Shown: positions 43,773-52,073 of the stretch, piece after piece
Layout: each line of letters starts with the position of its first letter
How positions within the stretch are numbered: the first letter of the stretch is position 1
Assembly: GCF_052115865.1 (NCBI RefSeq)
Contig: NZ_JBQKME010000013.1
Location: forward strand, 6,021-70,020
Source of the DNA: Fundicoccus_A sp052115865
GTDB taxonomy: Bacteria; Bacillota; Bacilli; Lactobacillales; Aerococcaceae
Reading direction: 5' to 3'
Length of the DNA stretch: 64,000 nucleotides
The notes under the pieces: model-generated
Seen by the model: only the letters and a program-made list of their open reading frames with translations
What the model was told of the DNA's origin: nothing
Databases searched by the model: none
Position numbers and translations under genes: made by a program

Positions 43773-44762
43773 ATGAAAGATATAGAACGATATTTGAAGA
43801 AGATTAAAGTGGCTTTACATGTTTTGCCTTTGTTAGCAGCATCAGTGCTGACTGCAGCTCCTGTTGTTAATGCTCAAGAAAAAGAAGCAATTTCCGTTGG
43901 GATTTTGCAGTATGTTGAACATGATTCCCTAGATGCTAACCGTGAAGGCTTTATCGCTGGATTGGAAGAAGAAGGATATGTTGAAGGTGAAAATTTAACC
44001 ATTAATTATTTAAATGGTGCAGGAGATAACTCAAATTTACAATCAATGAGTGAGAACTTATTAAGTTCCAATGATTTTGTCTTTGGGATTGCGACACCAG
44101 CAGCCCAGTCGCTGGTCAATGGGGCTTCTGACACACCGATTTATTTCTCATCGGTAACCGACCCGATTGAAGCCGGCTTGGTTGATAGTTTAGATGAAAA
44201 AGAACAAAATGTAACCGGGACAATTGATGCAGCTCCAATTGCCGAACAAATCGAATTATTGCTAAAAACAAAAGATGATATTCAACGCGTAGGAATTTTA
44301 TACAATTCCGGTGAAGCGAACTCAGTAAGTGAAGCCAACCGTGCCGAAGAAGTTATGATGGAAAAAGGGATTGAAGTCAGCCATCATACAGTAACTTCTA
44401 CCAATGATATTAATCAAGTGATGAGTGCTTTAGTCGATGAAGTGGATGCTATTTTCTTAGTGACGGATAATACCATTGCAAGTGCCATGGCCTTAGTGGG
44501 TGATTTAGCAAAAGAAGCTCAATTAGCACTAGTAGGTGGTTCTAAAGAAATGATCTTAGAAAATGGTTTAGCCACTTATGGTTTGGATTACTTTGAATTA
44601 GGTAAACAAACAGCCAAAATGTTAGTGCGTCAAATCGATGAAGGACTTGATGCCAGTGCGATTCCTGTTGAATCAGCTGAAAACTTAGAATTAGTTGTCA
44701 ATGAAGAAGTGGCTGAAATATTAGGTATTGAACCAAGCAGCCTTCAATTAGATACAGAATAG
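43773..44762 (+). CDS. ABC transporter substrate-binding protein, TrpX type, copy 1
   Basis: 329 aa PF04392-type binding protein with a periplasmic-binding fold: SVGILQYVEHDSLDANREGF near the mature N-terminus, FGIATPAAQSLVNG, YFSSVTDPIEAGLVDSL and FLVTDNTIASAM. The signal peptide ends VNA-Q with no cysteine. In streptococci this family is the TrpX component of a tryptophan importer. The Tyr/Phe-coding leader upstream raises the possibility of tyrosine or phenylalanine transport here. First structural gene after the attenuator; GGAGG precedes the ATG. Confidence 0.9.
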   Translation: MKDIERYLKKIKVALHVLPLLAASVLTAAPVVNAQEKEAISVGILQYVEHDSLDANREGFIAGLEEEGYVEGENLTINYLNGAGDNSNLQSMSENLLSSNDFVFGIATPAAQSLVNGASDTPIYFSSVTDPIEAGLVDSLDEKEQNVTGTIDAAPIAEQIELLLKTKDDIQRVGILYNSGEANSVSEANRAEEVMMEKGIEVSHHTVTSTNDINQVMSALVDEVDAIFLVTDNTIASAMALVGDLAKEAQLALVGGSKEMILENGLATYGLDYFELGKQTAKMLVRQIDEGLDASAIPVESAENLELVVNEEVAEILGIEPSSLQLDTE

Positions 44763-44774
44763 GAGAATTAATTT

Positions 44775-45740
44775 ATGAAAAAATTAACAAATCGATTTAG
44801 TCTGATTATTGCATTGGTCTTATCACTGAGCTTATCTATTTTAAGTCCTCTAACAGCTCTGGCTCAAGACGAAGATACGGAACCTATCCGAATTGGCGTT
44901 TTGCAATTTGTAGAACACGAGGCCTTAGACGCTGTTCTGAAAGGATTTGAAGAGACATTGAATGCTTCTGACTTTGCTGATCGCATTGAGTGGGATATCC
45001 AAAATGGAAATGGCGATCAGGCAAATTTACAATCCATTAGTGAAAAGTTAGCTCGCGATAATGATATTTTGTTTGCGATTGCAACACCTGCTGCTCAGTC
45101 GCTAGCTGTTATTGAAACGGAAAAACCATTATTTATTGCAGCTGTAACCGATCCGGTTGAAGCAGGTTTAGTCGAATCATTAGACAAACCGAATACAAAT
45201 GTGACGGGTACAAGTGATATGGCCCCTATTGCAGAACAAGTTGATTTCTTGATTCGTAATTTTCCTGATGTAGAAAATGTTGGTTTGATATATAATTCTA
45301 GTGAAGTCAATTCTGTCGTATTAGTTGAACTTGCAATTGAAGAGTTAGAAGCTCACGGTTTAACGACACACGCAGGAACGGTAACGAGTTCAAATGATAT
45401 TGCACAAGTTATGAATTCATTAATTCCAGAAGTTGAAGCGATGTTTATGGTAACGGACAATACCATTGATAGCTCAATTGCTTTAGTGGGTGACATGGCT
45501 AAAGAAGCAGGCATTCCAACCATTGGTTCATCGGACTCAGTAGTAATGACAAATGGTTTAGCTACTTTATCCAACTCCTATGAAGATTACGGCATCCAAA
45601 CGGCTAATATGGTTATCCGCATGCTAGAAGATGACTTAAATCCAGCAGAGATGCCTGTAGAATTAGCAGATAATCATCAAGTCATTGTAAACCCAGACTT
45701 TGCTGAGGCCTTAGGTATTGATCCAGAATCGATTAAATAA
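44775..45740 (+). CDS. ABC transporter substrate-binding protein, TrpX type, copy 2
   Basis: 321 aa paralogue of the preceding gene, alignable throughout: RIGVLQFVEHEALDAVLKGF, FAIATPAAQSLAV, FIAAVTDPVEAGLVESL and FMVTDNTIDSS. The signal peptide ends ALA-Q without a cysteine. Two tandem binding proteins sharing one permease and one ATPase may widen or split specificity, for example between aromatic amino acids. It is 12 bases after copy 1 and 34 bases before the permease. Confidence 0.9.
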   Translation: MKKLTNRFSLIIALVLSLSLSILSPLTALAQDEDTEPIRIGVLQFVEHEALDAVLKGFEETLNASDFADRIEWDIQNGNGDQANLQSISEKLARDNDILFAIATPAAQSLAVIETEKPLFIAAVTDPVEAGLVESLDKPNTNVTGTSDMAPIAEQVDFLIRNFPDVENVGLIYNSSEVNSVVLVELAIEELEAHGLTTHAGTVTSSNDIAQVMNSLIPEVEAMFMVTDNTIDSSIALVGDMAKEAGIPTIGSSDSVVMTNGLATLSNSYEDYGIQTANMVIRMLEDDLNPAEMPVELADNHQVIVNPDFAEALGIDPESIK

Positions 45741-45774
45741 TCCGATATAATAAAAAGAAAGAGGTATTTTCAAG

Positions 45775-46686
45775 ATGTTAGACATTATCATTTCAAGTTT
45801 AGCCCAAGGTGTGGTCTGGGCTATTATGGCAATAGGGGTTTTTATTACATATCGCTTACTAAATATCGCTGATATGTCAGCTGAAGCTGTCTTCCCACTA
45901 GGAGGAGCAGTGAGTGCGATTATGATTACAAACGGAGCGAATCCTCTCGTTGCCACAGCCTTTGCAATCGTAGCTGGGGGGCTAGCTGGAATGGTAGCGG
46001 GCTTAATCCATACTAAAATGAAAATACCTCCTTTATTAACTGGGATTTTAGTTTTAACAGGCTTGTATACGGTCAATATGCATGTGATGGGTAGACCTAA
46101 CATTGCCCTTATTGGTGCTAATACTATTTTTAAAGGCATGACCGATTATTTAGCGCTTGGAAGAAATATTCCCGTAATTATTATCGCATTAATCATTGTA
46201 GCGTTGATTATTTTAATCTTAAATGCTTTTTTGCATACAGAAATTGGTTTAGCCCTTCGTTCAACGGGTGATAACGAACAAATGAGTCAGGCGAATGGGA
46301 TTAATACGGATCGTATGAAAATCTTAGGTTATATGATTGGAAATGGATTGATTGCATTGGCTGGATCTTTAGTTGCTCAAAAAGACGGTTTTGCTGATAT
46401 TGGGATGGGAACAGGAACAATTGTTATCGGAATGTCCTCCTTAATTATTGCAGAGGTCATTATCCCTAATCAGCCATTGGGTATTCGTTTAAGTACGATT
46501 GTAATGGGAAGTTTTATTTATCGTATTATCATCGATTTAATTTTAAATCAAAAATACTTCAAAGTAGAACCTTACGATATTAAATTATTCTCTGCTGTTT
46601 TACTGGGTTTGGTTTTATTTCTACCAGAGATGAAAAAACAATTTGCTAAACGACGTCGCAATGGCCAACTGACAGGAGGTAAATAA
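45775..46686 (+). CDS. ABC transporter permease, TrpY type (BPD_transp_2)
   Basis: 303 aa with about eight hydrophobic helices. It belongs to the branched-chain-amino-acid/simple-sugar permease superfamily: GVFITYRLLNIADMSAEAVFPLGGA at the N-terminus and the coupling region GLALRSTGDNEQMSQANGIN (~160-180). The order binding protein(s), permease, ATPase matches trpXYZ. It ends 1 base before the ATPase gene. The only permease in the cluster, so it probably works as a homodimer. Confidence 0.9.
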   Translation: MLDIIISSLAQGVVWAIMAIGVFITYRLLNIADMSAEAVFPLGGAVSAIMITNGANPLVATAFAIVAGGLAGMVAGLIHTKMKIPPLLTGILVLTGLYTVNMHVMGRPNIALIGANTIFKGMTDYLALGRNIPVIIIALIIVALIILILNAFLHTEIGLALRSTGDNEQMSQANGINTDRMKILGYMIGNGLIALAGSLVAQKDGFADIGMGTGTIVIGMSSLIIAEVIIPNQPLGIRLSTIVMGSFIYRIIIDLILNQKYFKVEPYDIKLFSAVLLGLVLFLPEMKKQFAKRRRNGQLTGGK

Positions 46687-46687
46687 G

Positions 46688-47485
46688 ATGCAATTACAAT
46701 TAAAAAATATCCATAAAACCTTCGAAGCAGGTACGGTGAATGAAAACCATGTTCTAAAAGGCATCGACTTAAGTCTAGAGGCAGGAGATGTTGTCACTTT
46801 AATTGGTGGAAATGGAGCCGGAAAATCTACCTTATTAAATACCATTTCCGGTGGACTTCAACCAGACGTTGGATCTGTTGAAATTAATGGGATTGATGTG
46901 ACCAGTTGGTCAAATGACAAAAGAGCTGGCTTAGTCTCATATGTTTTCCAAGACCCTAAAATGGGGACAGCCTCTCGTTTGACCATTAAAGAAAACATGG
47001 CGATTGCTAATCGACGCGGTCACAAACGGTCATTGCGTTGGGGCGTGCAAAAAAATGATTTACCTATGATGCAAGCACAATTAGCCCGTTTAGGTTTAGG
47101 TTTAGAAAACCGTTTGACAATGGAAGTTGCCTACTTATCAGGTGGGCAACGGCAAGCATTAACCTTGTTGATGGCTACCTTATTACGTCCAGAATTGCTA
47201 CTGTTAGATGAACACACCGCTGCATTAGACCCTAAAACCAGTGAAATGGTACTTGAGTTGACAGAGAAAATCATTACGGAAGAAAATTTAACCGCCTTAA
47301 TGATTACCCACAATATGCAAGATGCCATTCGCTATGGGAATCGACTGATTATGTTACACCAAGGTAAAATTATTTTAGACGTCAAAGGCGAAGAGAAAAA
47401 GAATCTAACCGTCGTTGAATTAATCGAAATGTTCAAACAACAAAGTGGTTCAGAAATCACTTCGGATGCTATGTTGTTGGCATAG
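46688..47485 (+). CDS. ABC transporter ATP-binding protein, TrpZ type
   Basis: 265 aa ATPase: Walker A GGNGAGKST, Q-loop SYVFQDPKMG, signature YLSGGQRQALT, Walker B LLLLDEHTAALD and switch His in LMITHNMQDAI. It is most similar in pattern to the LivF/TrpZ class. It is the last gene of the importer operon; a strong terminator follows 16 bases after the stop. Confidence 0.92.
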   Translation: MQLQLKNIHKTFEAGTVNENHVLKGIDLSLEAGDVVTLIGGNGAGKSTLLNTISGGLQPDVGSVEINGIDVTSWSNDKRAGLVSYVFQDPKMGTASRLTIKENMAIANRRGHKRSLRWGVQKNDLPMMQAQLARLGLGLENRLTMEVAYLSGGQRQALTLLMATLLRPELLLLDEHTAALDPKTSEMVLELTEKIITEENLTALMITHNMQDAIRYGNRLIMLHQGKIILDVKGEEKKNLTVVELIEMFKQQSGSEITSDAMLLA

Positions 47486-47501
47486 ATATTTATTTTAAAA
47501 T

Positions 47502-47549
47502 AGTAGTGAAGAAGTCATGCAGTTGGCGTCTTTACTACTGTTTTTTTTT
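47502..47549 (+). terminator. Terminator of TrpXYZ-type operon
   Basis: Stem AGTAGTGAAGA (47502-47512) with TCTTTACTACT (47529-47539), one G-U pair, followed by nine T. Confidence 0.9.
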
Positions 47550-47695
47550 GATTAAATATTTCCGTCTTAAGTCGGTTGTCACAAACAAAGTTTTAGGGAA
47601 TAATTAATCTATCGTATTTTTTTGCTTAAAAATTAGCAATATATTGGAAAAAATTGTTATAATACGATTAGTTACAATTTATAGGAGGTCAATGT

Positions 47696-48388
47696 ATGTA
47701 CCCAATGTATGGATATTATGATTCAACCATATTTTTAGTTCTTATTGGTTCTGCCATTGTTATGTTTGCTCAGTATAAAGTTCAATCAACCTTTAACCGT
47801 TATAATCAGTTAGATTCTCGAAGTGGTATGACTGGGAAAGAGGTTGCGCGTCGTATTTTAGATACTGCTGGCTTACATGATGTGGTTGTTGAACAAGTTG
47901 CAGGCAATTTAACCGATCATTATGATCCGCGTAATAAAATTTTACGTTTATCACAAGCCACTTATAATGTTAGCTCAATTGCAGCCATTGCTGTGGCAGC
48001 CCATGAAACCGGCCATGCAATTCAAGACAAAGAAGGTTATGCCTTTTTAAGATTTAGATCCTTAATTGCGCCCGTTGTACAAATCGGATCATCATTAGCT
48101 GTTCCAATGATGTTGCTGGGATTATTATTGAATATTTTTTCCTTGGTTAATCTAGGAATTTTTGCATTTGGATTGGTATTAATTTTCCAAATCATTACCT
48201 TACCAGTTGAATTTAATGCAAGTAGTCGTGCGATTGCTATTATTGATAATCAGCAAATCATTACAGATGAAGAAAAACCAGCCGCTAAAAAAGTATTAAA
48301 TGCAGCCGCATTTACTTATATTGCAGCGACCTTGAACTCAGCTCTAACGTTACTTCGCTTTATTTTAATGTCCCGTCGTCGAAACTAA
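47696..48388 (+). CDS. Zinc metallopeptidase, YugP family
   Basis: 230 aa neutral zinc metallopeptidase of the PF04298 (YugP) family. The HExxH motif is HETGH in AVAAHETGHAIQD (~100), followed by the block GYAFLRFRSLIAPVVQIGSSLA, and a downstream VEFNASSRAI that provides the third ligand Glu. Membrane helices at both ends (~7-24, ~118-165, ~210-225) place it in the membrane. An AGGAGG ribosome site precedes the ATG. Physiological substrate unknown; it is probably co-transcribed with the GTPase gene. Confidence 0.9.
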   Translation: MYPMYGYYDSTIFLVLIGSAIVMFAQYKVQSTFNRYNQLDSRSGMTGKEVARRILDTAGLHDVVVEQVAGNLTDHYDPRNKILRLSQATYNVSSIAAIAVAAHETGHAIQDKEGYAFLRFRSLIAPVVQIGSSLAVPMMLLGLLLNIFSLVNLGIFAFGLVLIFQIITLPVEFNASSRAIAIIDNQQIITDEEKPAAKKVLNAAAFTYIAATLNSALTLLRFILMSRRRN

Positions 48389-48407
48389 ATTGAAGGAGTG
48401 GCCATTA

Positions 48408-49607
48408 ATGAAATTTTGGCACAAAAATAAGAAGAATTTCGTCACTAAGCAACGTGCAGATGATTTAATCGCAAAAACCGAGACGGTTGTTAGCGAAATG
48501 TCACCCATTAACATCTTAGTAGCAGGGAAAACCGGCAGTGGTAAAAGTACCCTAATAAATGCCTTGTTCCGTGAAAATATCGCTGAAACAGGCGTTGGCA
48601 TGCCTATTACCCAAACCGTTCAAAAGCTCACAAAAGAAGGAATTCCTTTAACCTTATACGATACGAAAGGTCTTGAATTACAAGAAGAATCGCAACAGGC
48701 AGTCATCAAAGATTTATCAGAATTGATTTCACGACAAAAAAATCTTGGCGAAAAAGAAGCGATTCATGTTGTTTATTACTGTTTAAATGCTAATATGGCA
48801 CGAATTGAACAGTATGAGCTGGATTTAATCAAAGCTTTAGGCCAACAATTACCCGTTATTTTAGTGTTAACACAAACCTTAGGTGAAGAAAATAAAACAT
48901 TTGAAATTTACATTAATCAATTAGCTCAAGCAATTCCAGTCAAAGCTGTTATCGCCGTATTAGCGAAAGATTTTACACTACAAGGCAATCAAAGCATTAA
49001 AGCCTTTGGCTTGCAAGAGTTAATTGATAAAACAATTGAATTGATACCTAGTCAGCAATATCAGGCTTTTATCAATGCCCAACAAATAGATATTCAACGA
49101 AAAGTTGACCATGCTAAACGTTGGGCGAAAACATACGTTAAAACTGCCTTCGGGGTAGGCTTTTCGCCAATCCCTATTTCGGATGCGGCTTTGTTAGTTC
49201 CCATGCAAATTACGATGATGGCACACATCACCGCAATTTTTGGTTTATCCTTAGATAAAGCCCAAATTATTAGTGTTTTAGCAGGTATCGGTGGGACAGG
49301 CACGACTACGATGCTAGGAAAATATTTAGTAAGTTCAGCCTTTAAATTAATTCCAGGTATCGGAACAGTCTCAGGTGGTTTGATCAGTGGGACCACAGCC
49401 GCCATGTTAACCATCGCACTTGCTTATAGCTACGTTGAAGTTTTACAAAGAATATTAATCGCTGAAATGGAAGGCAAAGATTTACGTCTCAAGGAAATTC
49501 AATCCATGATGAATATGAATCTAAAAAATCAATTGGAAATACTCCAACAAGCCTTACCAGAAAATACCCCTCAACAAATCAAAAAATGGCTCGATCAATT
49601 CAAATAA
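48408..49607 (+). CDS. Dynamin/Era-like GTPase with C-terminal DUF697 membrane region
   Basis: 399 aa. The GTPase domain (~30-200) has P-loop AGKTGSGKSTLI and G3 DTKGLEL; the position expected to hold N/TKxD reads LTQTLGEEN, so base recognition is altered. The C-terminal ~200 residues contain hydrophobic helices (PISDAALLVPMQITMMAHITA, GTTTMLGKYLVSSAF) of the YcjF/DUF697 type. The ATG at 48408 is 9 bases after AAGGAG, 19 bases after the YugP stop. Probably a membrane-associated stress or remodelling GTPase. Confidence 0.85.
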   Translation: MKFWHKNKKNFVTKQRADDLIAKTETVVSEMSPINILVAGKTGSGKSTLINALFRENIAETGVGMPITQTVQKLTKEGIPLTLYDTKGLELQEESQQAVIKDLSELISRQKNLGEKEAIHVVYYCLNANMARIEQYELDLIKALGQQLPVILVLTQTLGEENKTFEIYINQLAQAIPVKAVIAVLAKDFTLQGNQSIKAFGLQELIDKTIELIPSQQYQAFINAQQIDIQRKVDHAKRWAKTYVKTAFGVGFSPIPISDAALLVPMQITMMAHITAIFGLSLDKAQIISVLAGIGGTGTTTMLGKYLVSSAFKLIPGIGTVSGGLISGTTAAMLTIALAYSYVEVLQRILIAEMEGKDLRLKEIQSMMNMNLKNQLEILQQALPENTPQQIKKWLDQFK

Positions 49608-49624
49608 ATATCACTGAATCAATA

Positions 49625-49666
49625 AAACCCGTCTTAAACGCTAATTAACAACGTTTGGACGGGTTT
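49625..49666 (+). terminator. Terminator after GTPase gene
   Basis: Stem AAACCCGTC-T-TAAACG (49625-49640) with CGTTTGGACGGGTTT (49652-49666); near-complementary, flanked by A- and T-rich tails. Confidence 0.8.
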
Positions 49667-49918
49667 ATGTATTCTCCTAGATTGGATTTAAACATTGAGT
49701 AAATGAATGTTGTTTTGATAGATGGGCAGTGGCTAGATAACTAGAAAAATAAATGGGAAATCATTAAACGCGTTATAGGTAAATGCAAAAGGTATGATGC
49801 GTCCGTCAAACATGCACCGTCAGCCAGTAAATTTAATGAAAAAGAATTAAGTCCAAGAAATTGTGTAATTTAATCGAATTTTTATACGCATGAAGTAGCC
49901 AACTGTTTCATCAATGAA

Positions 49919-50090
49919 TACCAAAAGTGTCCCTCGTTTTTCTGACGAGTACCCAAAGTGTCCCTCGTTTTTTCGACGAGTACCCAAAGTGTGCCTCGTT
50001 TTTTCGACGAGTACCCAAAGTGTGCCTCGTCTTCTCAACGAGTACCCAAAGTGTCCCTCGTTATCGACGAGTTTAAAACATTAGCCTCGT
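49919..50090 (+). repeat. Tandem array of 31-bp terminator-like repeats (6 units)
   Basis: Four 31-base units (from 49919), one 29-base unit (50043-50071) and the same degenerate terminal unit (TTTAAAACATTAGCCTCG) that closes the 35-kb array. Orientation is the same as the neighbouring genes. The first unit (TACCAAAAGTG) matches the form seen in the 10.9-kb copy. Unit core ACGAGTACCCAAAGTG and CCTCGT are kept. Confidence 0.9.
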
Positions 50091-50321
50091 TCCCCCAAAA
50101 AGTATTCGTTATAATTGTTTGTTGTAACTTAAAAGTGAATTATTTTCAGTTGACATTAAGATCAGTGACCTGTGGCCATTAAACCAGGACCTACACTATT
50201 ATTGTTACACAAATTTGTAGACTTCCTATGAGAAAGGACACTAAAAATATTTTCTACAAAGCTATCTCGTAACTTCCAATAATGTCTAATTTCGTTTCGT
50301 GAAAATAAGTGAAGTTTTTTC

Positions 50322-50350
50322 TTGACAATGAGAAATGGGGTCTGTAGTAT
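50322..50350 (+). promoter_or_regulatory. Promoter of zinc importer operon
   Basis: TTGACA (50322-50327), 17-base spacer, TAGTAT (50345-50350). The predicted start falls inside the adjacent palindrome. Confidence 0.8.
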
Positions 50351-50353
50351 GTA

Positions 50354-50372
50354 AATAGTAACCATTACTATT
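50354..50372. promoter_or_regulatory. Zur-like operator
   Basis: Perfect palindrome AATAGTAA-CCA-TTACTATT immediately after the -10 box. It matches the Firmicute Zur box (AATCGTAATNATTACGATT) at most positions and does not fit the AdcR TTAAC-type site. Position over the transcript start predicts repression when zinc is plentiful. Confidence 0.75.
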
Positions 50373-50391
50373 GTTGAAAGAAGGGAAATTA

Positions 50392-51315
50392 ATGAAAAAT
50401 AAAGTAGCACGCAGCTTACTGTCAGTTTTTCTTGTATTAGGCATTCTGTTCACAACAACAAGCCGTATAAAAGCTCAAGATAAATTAGAAGTGAAGACAA
50501 CTTTTTATCCGGTTTATTTTTTAGCCCAGCAAATAGCAGGCGATTTAGCCAATGTAAGTATGTTACTGGATGCCAATCAAGATCCGCATAATTATGAAAT
50601 TAGCGCGAGTGATGTAGCCGATGTGCAAAAAGCAGATTTATTTATTTATCAGGATGATGAAATGGAATTTTTCGTTCAGGATTTACTTGGGGTGGTTAAT
50701 CCCGAAACAACCTATGTGCTAGAAGCAACAGCCGACTTAAGTCTATTGGCAGGTGCAGCTGAAGATGAAGACGACCACGATCACGACCACGACCACAGTC
50801 ACGCCTATGATCCGCATACTTGGTTGGATCCATCGTTCTATGCGCAACAAGCTGAAAATGTCTTGAATGCTTTTGTTAGTTTAGATGAAGCGAATGCGGA
50901 AGTTTATCAACAAAACTATCAAGCGCTTATTGATGAACTGAATGCTTTAAATGAAGAATATAAAGCAGCTTTAGAAAATCGTAGTGATCGTCGCTTTGTG
51001 GTCCAACATGCAGCCTTTGGATATATTGCCCATGCTTATGATTTAGAACAAGTTTCCATTGCTGGTCTATCAACTAGTCAAGAACCCAGTGCGAAAGAAA
51101 TCGCAACGATGCAAGATTTTGTTATTAAAAATAATGTAGAGATCATTTATGTTGATCCCTCAAGTAATAGTGCGATTGCAGAAACCGTTGCGCAAGCAAA
51201 TAATGCCGAACTTCGTCCTTTACGTACCTTAGAAAGTGTATCCTCAGATGAGCTAGCACAAGGTGTTGATTACTTTGATGTCATGAGGGATAATTTGATT
51301 GAATTATCACGTTAA
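50392..51315 (+). CDS. znuA: Zinc ABC transporter binding protein
   Basis: 307 aa cluster A-I binding protein (ZnuA/AdcA type). It has the zinc-specific His/Asp-rich loop (DDHDHDHDHSHAYDPHTW, ~130-150), metal-ligand His residues in DANQDPHNYE, HAAFGYIAHAY, and STSQEPSAKEI. The signal peptide ends IKA-Q and lacks the lipobox that Gram-positive AdcA proteins usually have. The start is the ATG at 50392, shortly after AAGGG; the TTG at 50371 lies inside the operator. First gene of the znuA-C-B operon. Confidence 0.93.
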   Translation: MKNKVARSLLSVFLVLGILFTTTSRIKAQDKLEVKTTFYPVYFLAQQIAGDLANVSMLLDANQDPHNYEISASDVADVQKADLFIYQDDEMEFFVQDLLGVVNPETTYVLEATADLSLLAGAAEDEDDHDHDHDHSHAYDPHTWLDPSFYAQQAENVLNAFVSLDEANAEVYQQNYQALIDELNALNEEYKAALENRSDRRFVVQHAAFGYIAHAYDLEQVSIAGLSTSQEPSAKEIATMQDFVIKNNVEIIYVDPSSNSAIAETVAQANNAELRPLRTLESVSSDELAQGVDYFDVMRDNLIELSR

Positions 51316-51371
51316 ATCCCGTATAGTTTAAATGATTTAACTGGCTATCACTTAAGAAAAAACAGTAGAAG

Positions 51372-52073
51372 GTGAAAGAAATCGCAATTATTGAGGTTAA
51401 AGACTTGTCATTTTATTATGAACAAGAAAAAGTATTAAATAATATCAGTTTTAGTATCAATACAGGCGAGTTTGTTATTTTAACAGGTGAAAACGGAGCA
51501 GCCAAATCTACGCTGATAAAAAATATTATTGGCTTATTAAAGCCGGCCACGGGAGAAGTAAAGATTGCTAAAGAAAATCACTTAGGTGAACCTTTGTCTA
51601 TCGGCTATGTTCAGCAAAATGTATCATCATTTAATGCAGGCTTCCCAAGTACAGTCCAAACCTTTGTTGAATCAGGACGTTATAGTAAAAATCGTTGGTT
51701 TAAAAAATTAGATGCGGAAGACCATGAACATGTGGAGCGTGCTTTAGCTTCTGTTGGGATGCAGGATATTCGTCATAAAAAAATTGGTGATTTATCAGGG
51801 GGACAAAAACAACGGATTAGTTTAGCCAGAGTTTTTGCGCTTGACCCCGACTTGTTTGTTCTGGATGAACCAACGACAGGAATGGATGTTAGTTCTCGTG
51901 TTAACTTTTATAAACTATTGAAACATAGTGTCAAACATCATGGAAAAACCATCTTAATGGTGACACATGCCGATAAAGAAATTGAAGGTTATTACGATCG
52001 TGAAATTCGATTGATTCGAGAGGAGGGGTCGCCATGGAGATGTTTCAGTATGACTTCATCCAGCGCGCGTTAA
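51372..52073 (+). CDS. znuC: Zinc ABC transporter ATP-binding protein
   Basis: 233 aa ATPase: Walker A GENGAAKST, Q-loop GYVQQNVSSF, signature LSGGQKQRIS, Walker B LFVLDEPTTGMD, switch His VTHADKE. The open frame begins at GTG 51372, but its ribosome site is weak; GAAGG overlaps that codon, so an initiation a few codons later (ATT or TTG) is possible. The last 40 bases overlap the permease gene, an unusually long overlap that ties their translation. Confidence 0.9.
   Translation: MKEIAIIEVKDLSFYYEQEKVLNNISFSINTGEFVILTGENGAAKSTLIKNIIGLLKPATGEVKIAKENHLGEPLSIGYVQQNVSSFNAGFPSTVQTFVESGRYSKNRWFKKLDAEDHEHVERALASVGMQDIRHKKIGDLSGGQKQRISLARVFALDPDLFVLDEPTTGMDVSSRVNFYKLLKHSVKHHGKTILMVTHADKEIEGYYDREIRLIREEGSPWRCFSMTSSSAR

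Larger units (their letters stand above)
49608..50391. other. 784-base gap: terminator, unassigned stretch, repeat array, zinc promoter
   Basis: From left to right it holds the GTPase terminator (49625-49666), a stretch with no recognisable feature (49667-49915), the second 31-bp repeat array (49919-50090), another stretch where I see nothing definite (50101-50315), and the zinc-importer promoter and Zur-like box (50322-50372). The short open frames here translate repeats or random sequence. Confidence 0.6.

Noticed and set aside
45711..46139. 142-residue minus-strand ORF inside the TrpY-type permease
   Set aside because: Antisense shadow of a membrane protein gene with no promoter or ribosome site.
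49667..49915. Possible small RNA or remnant gene in the gap after the GTPase
   Set aside because: No clear promoter, hairpin or coding pattern found by eye.
49847..50182. Short ORFs on both strands across the second repeat array
   Set aside because: Translations of the repeats themselves, with no start signals or family resemblance.
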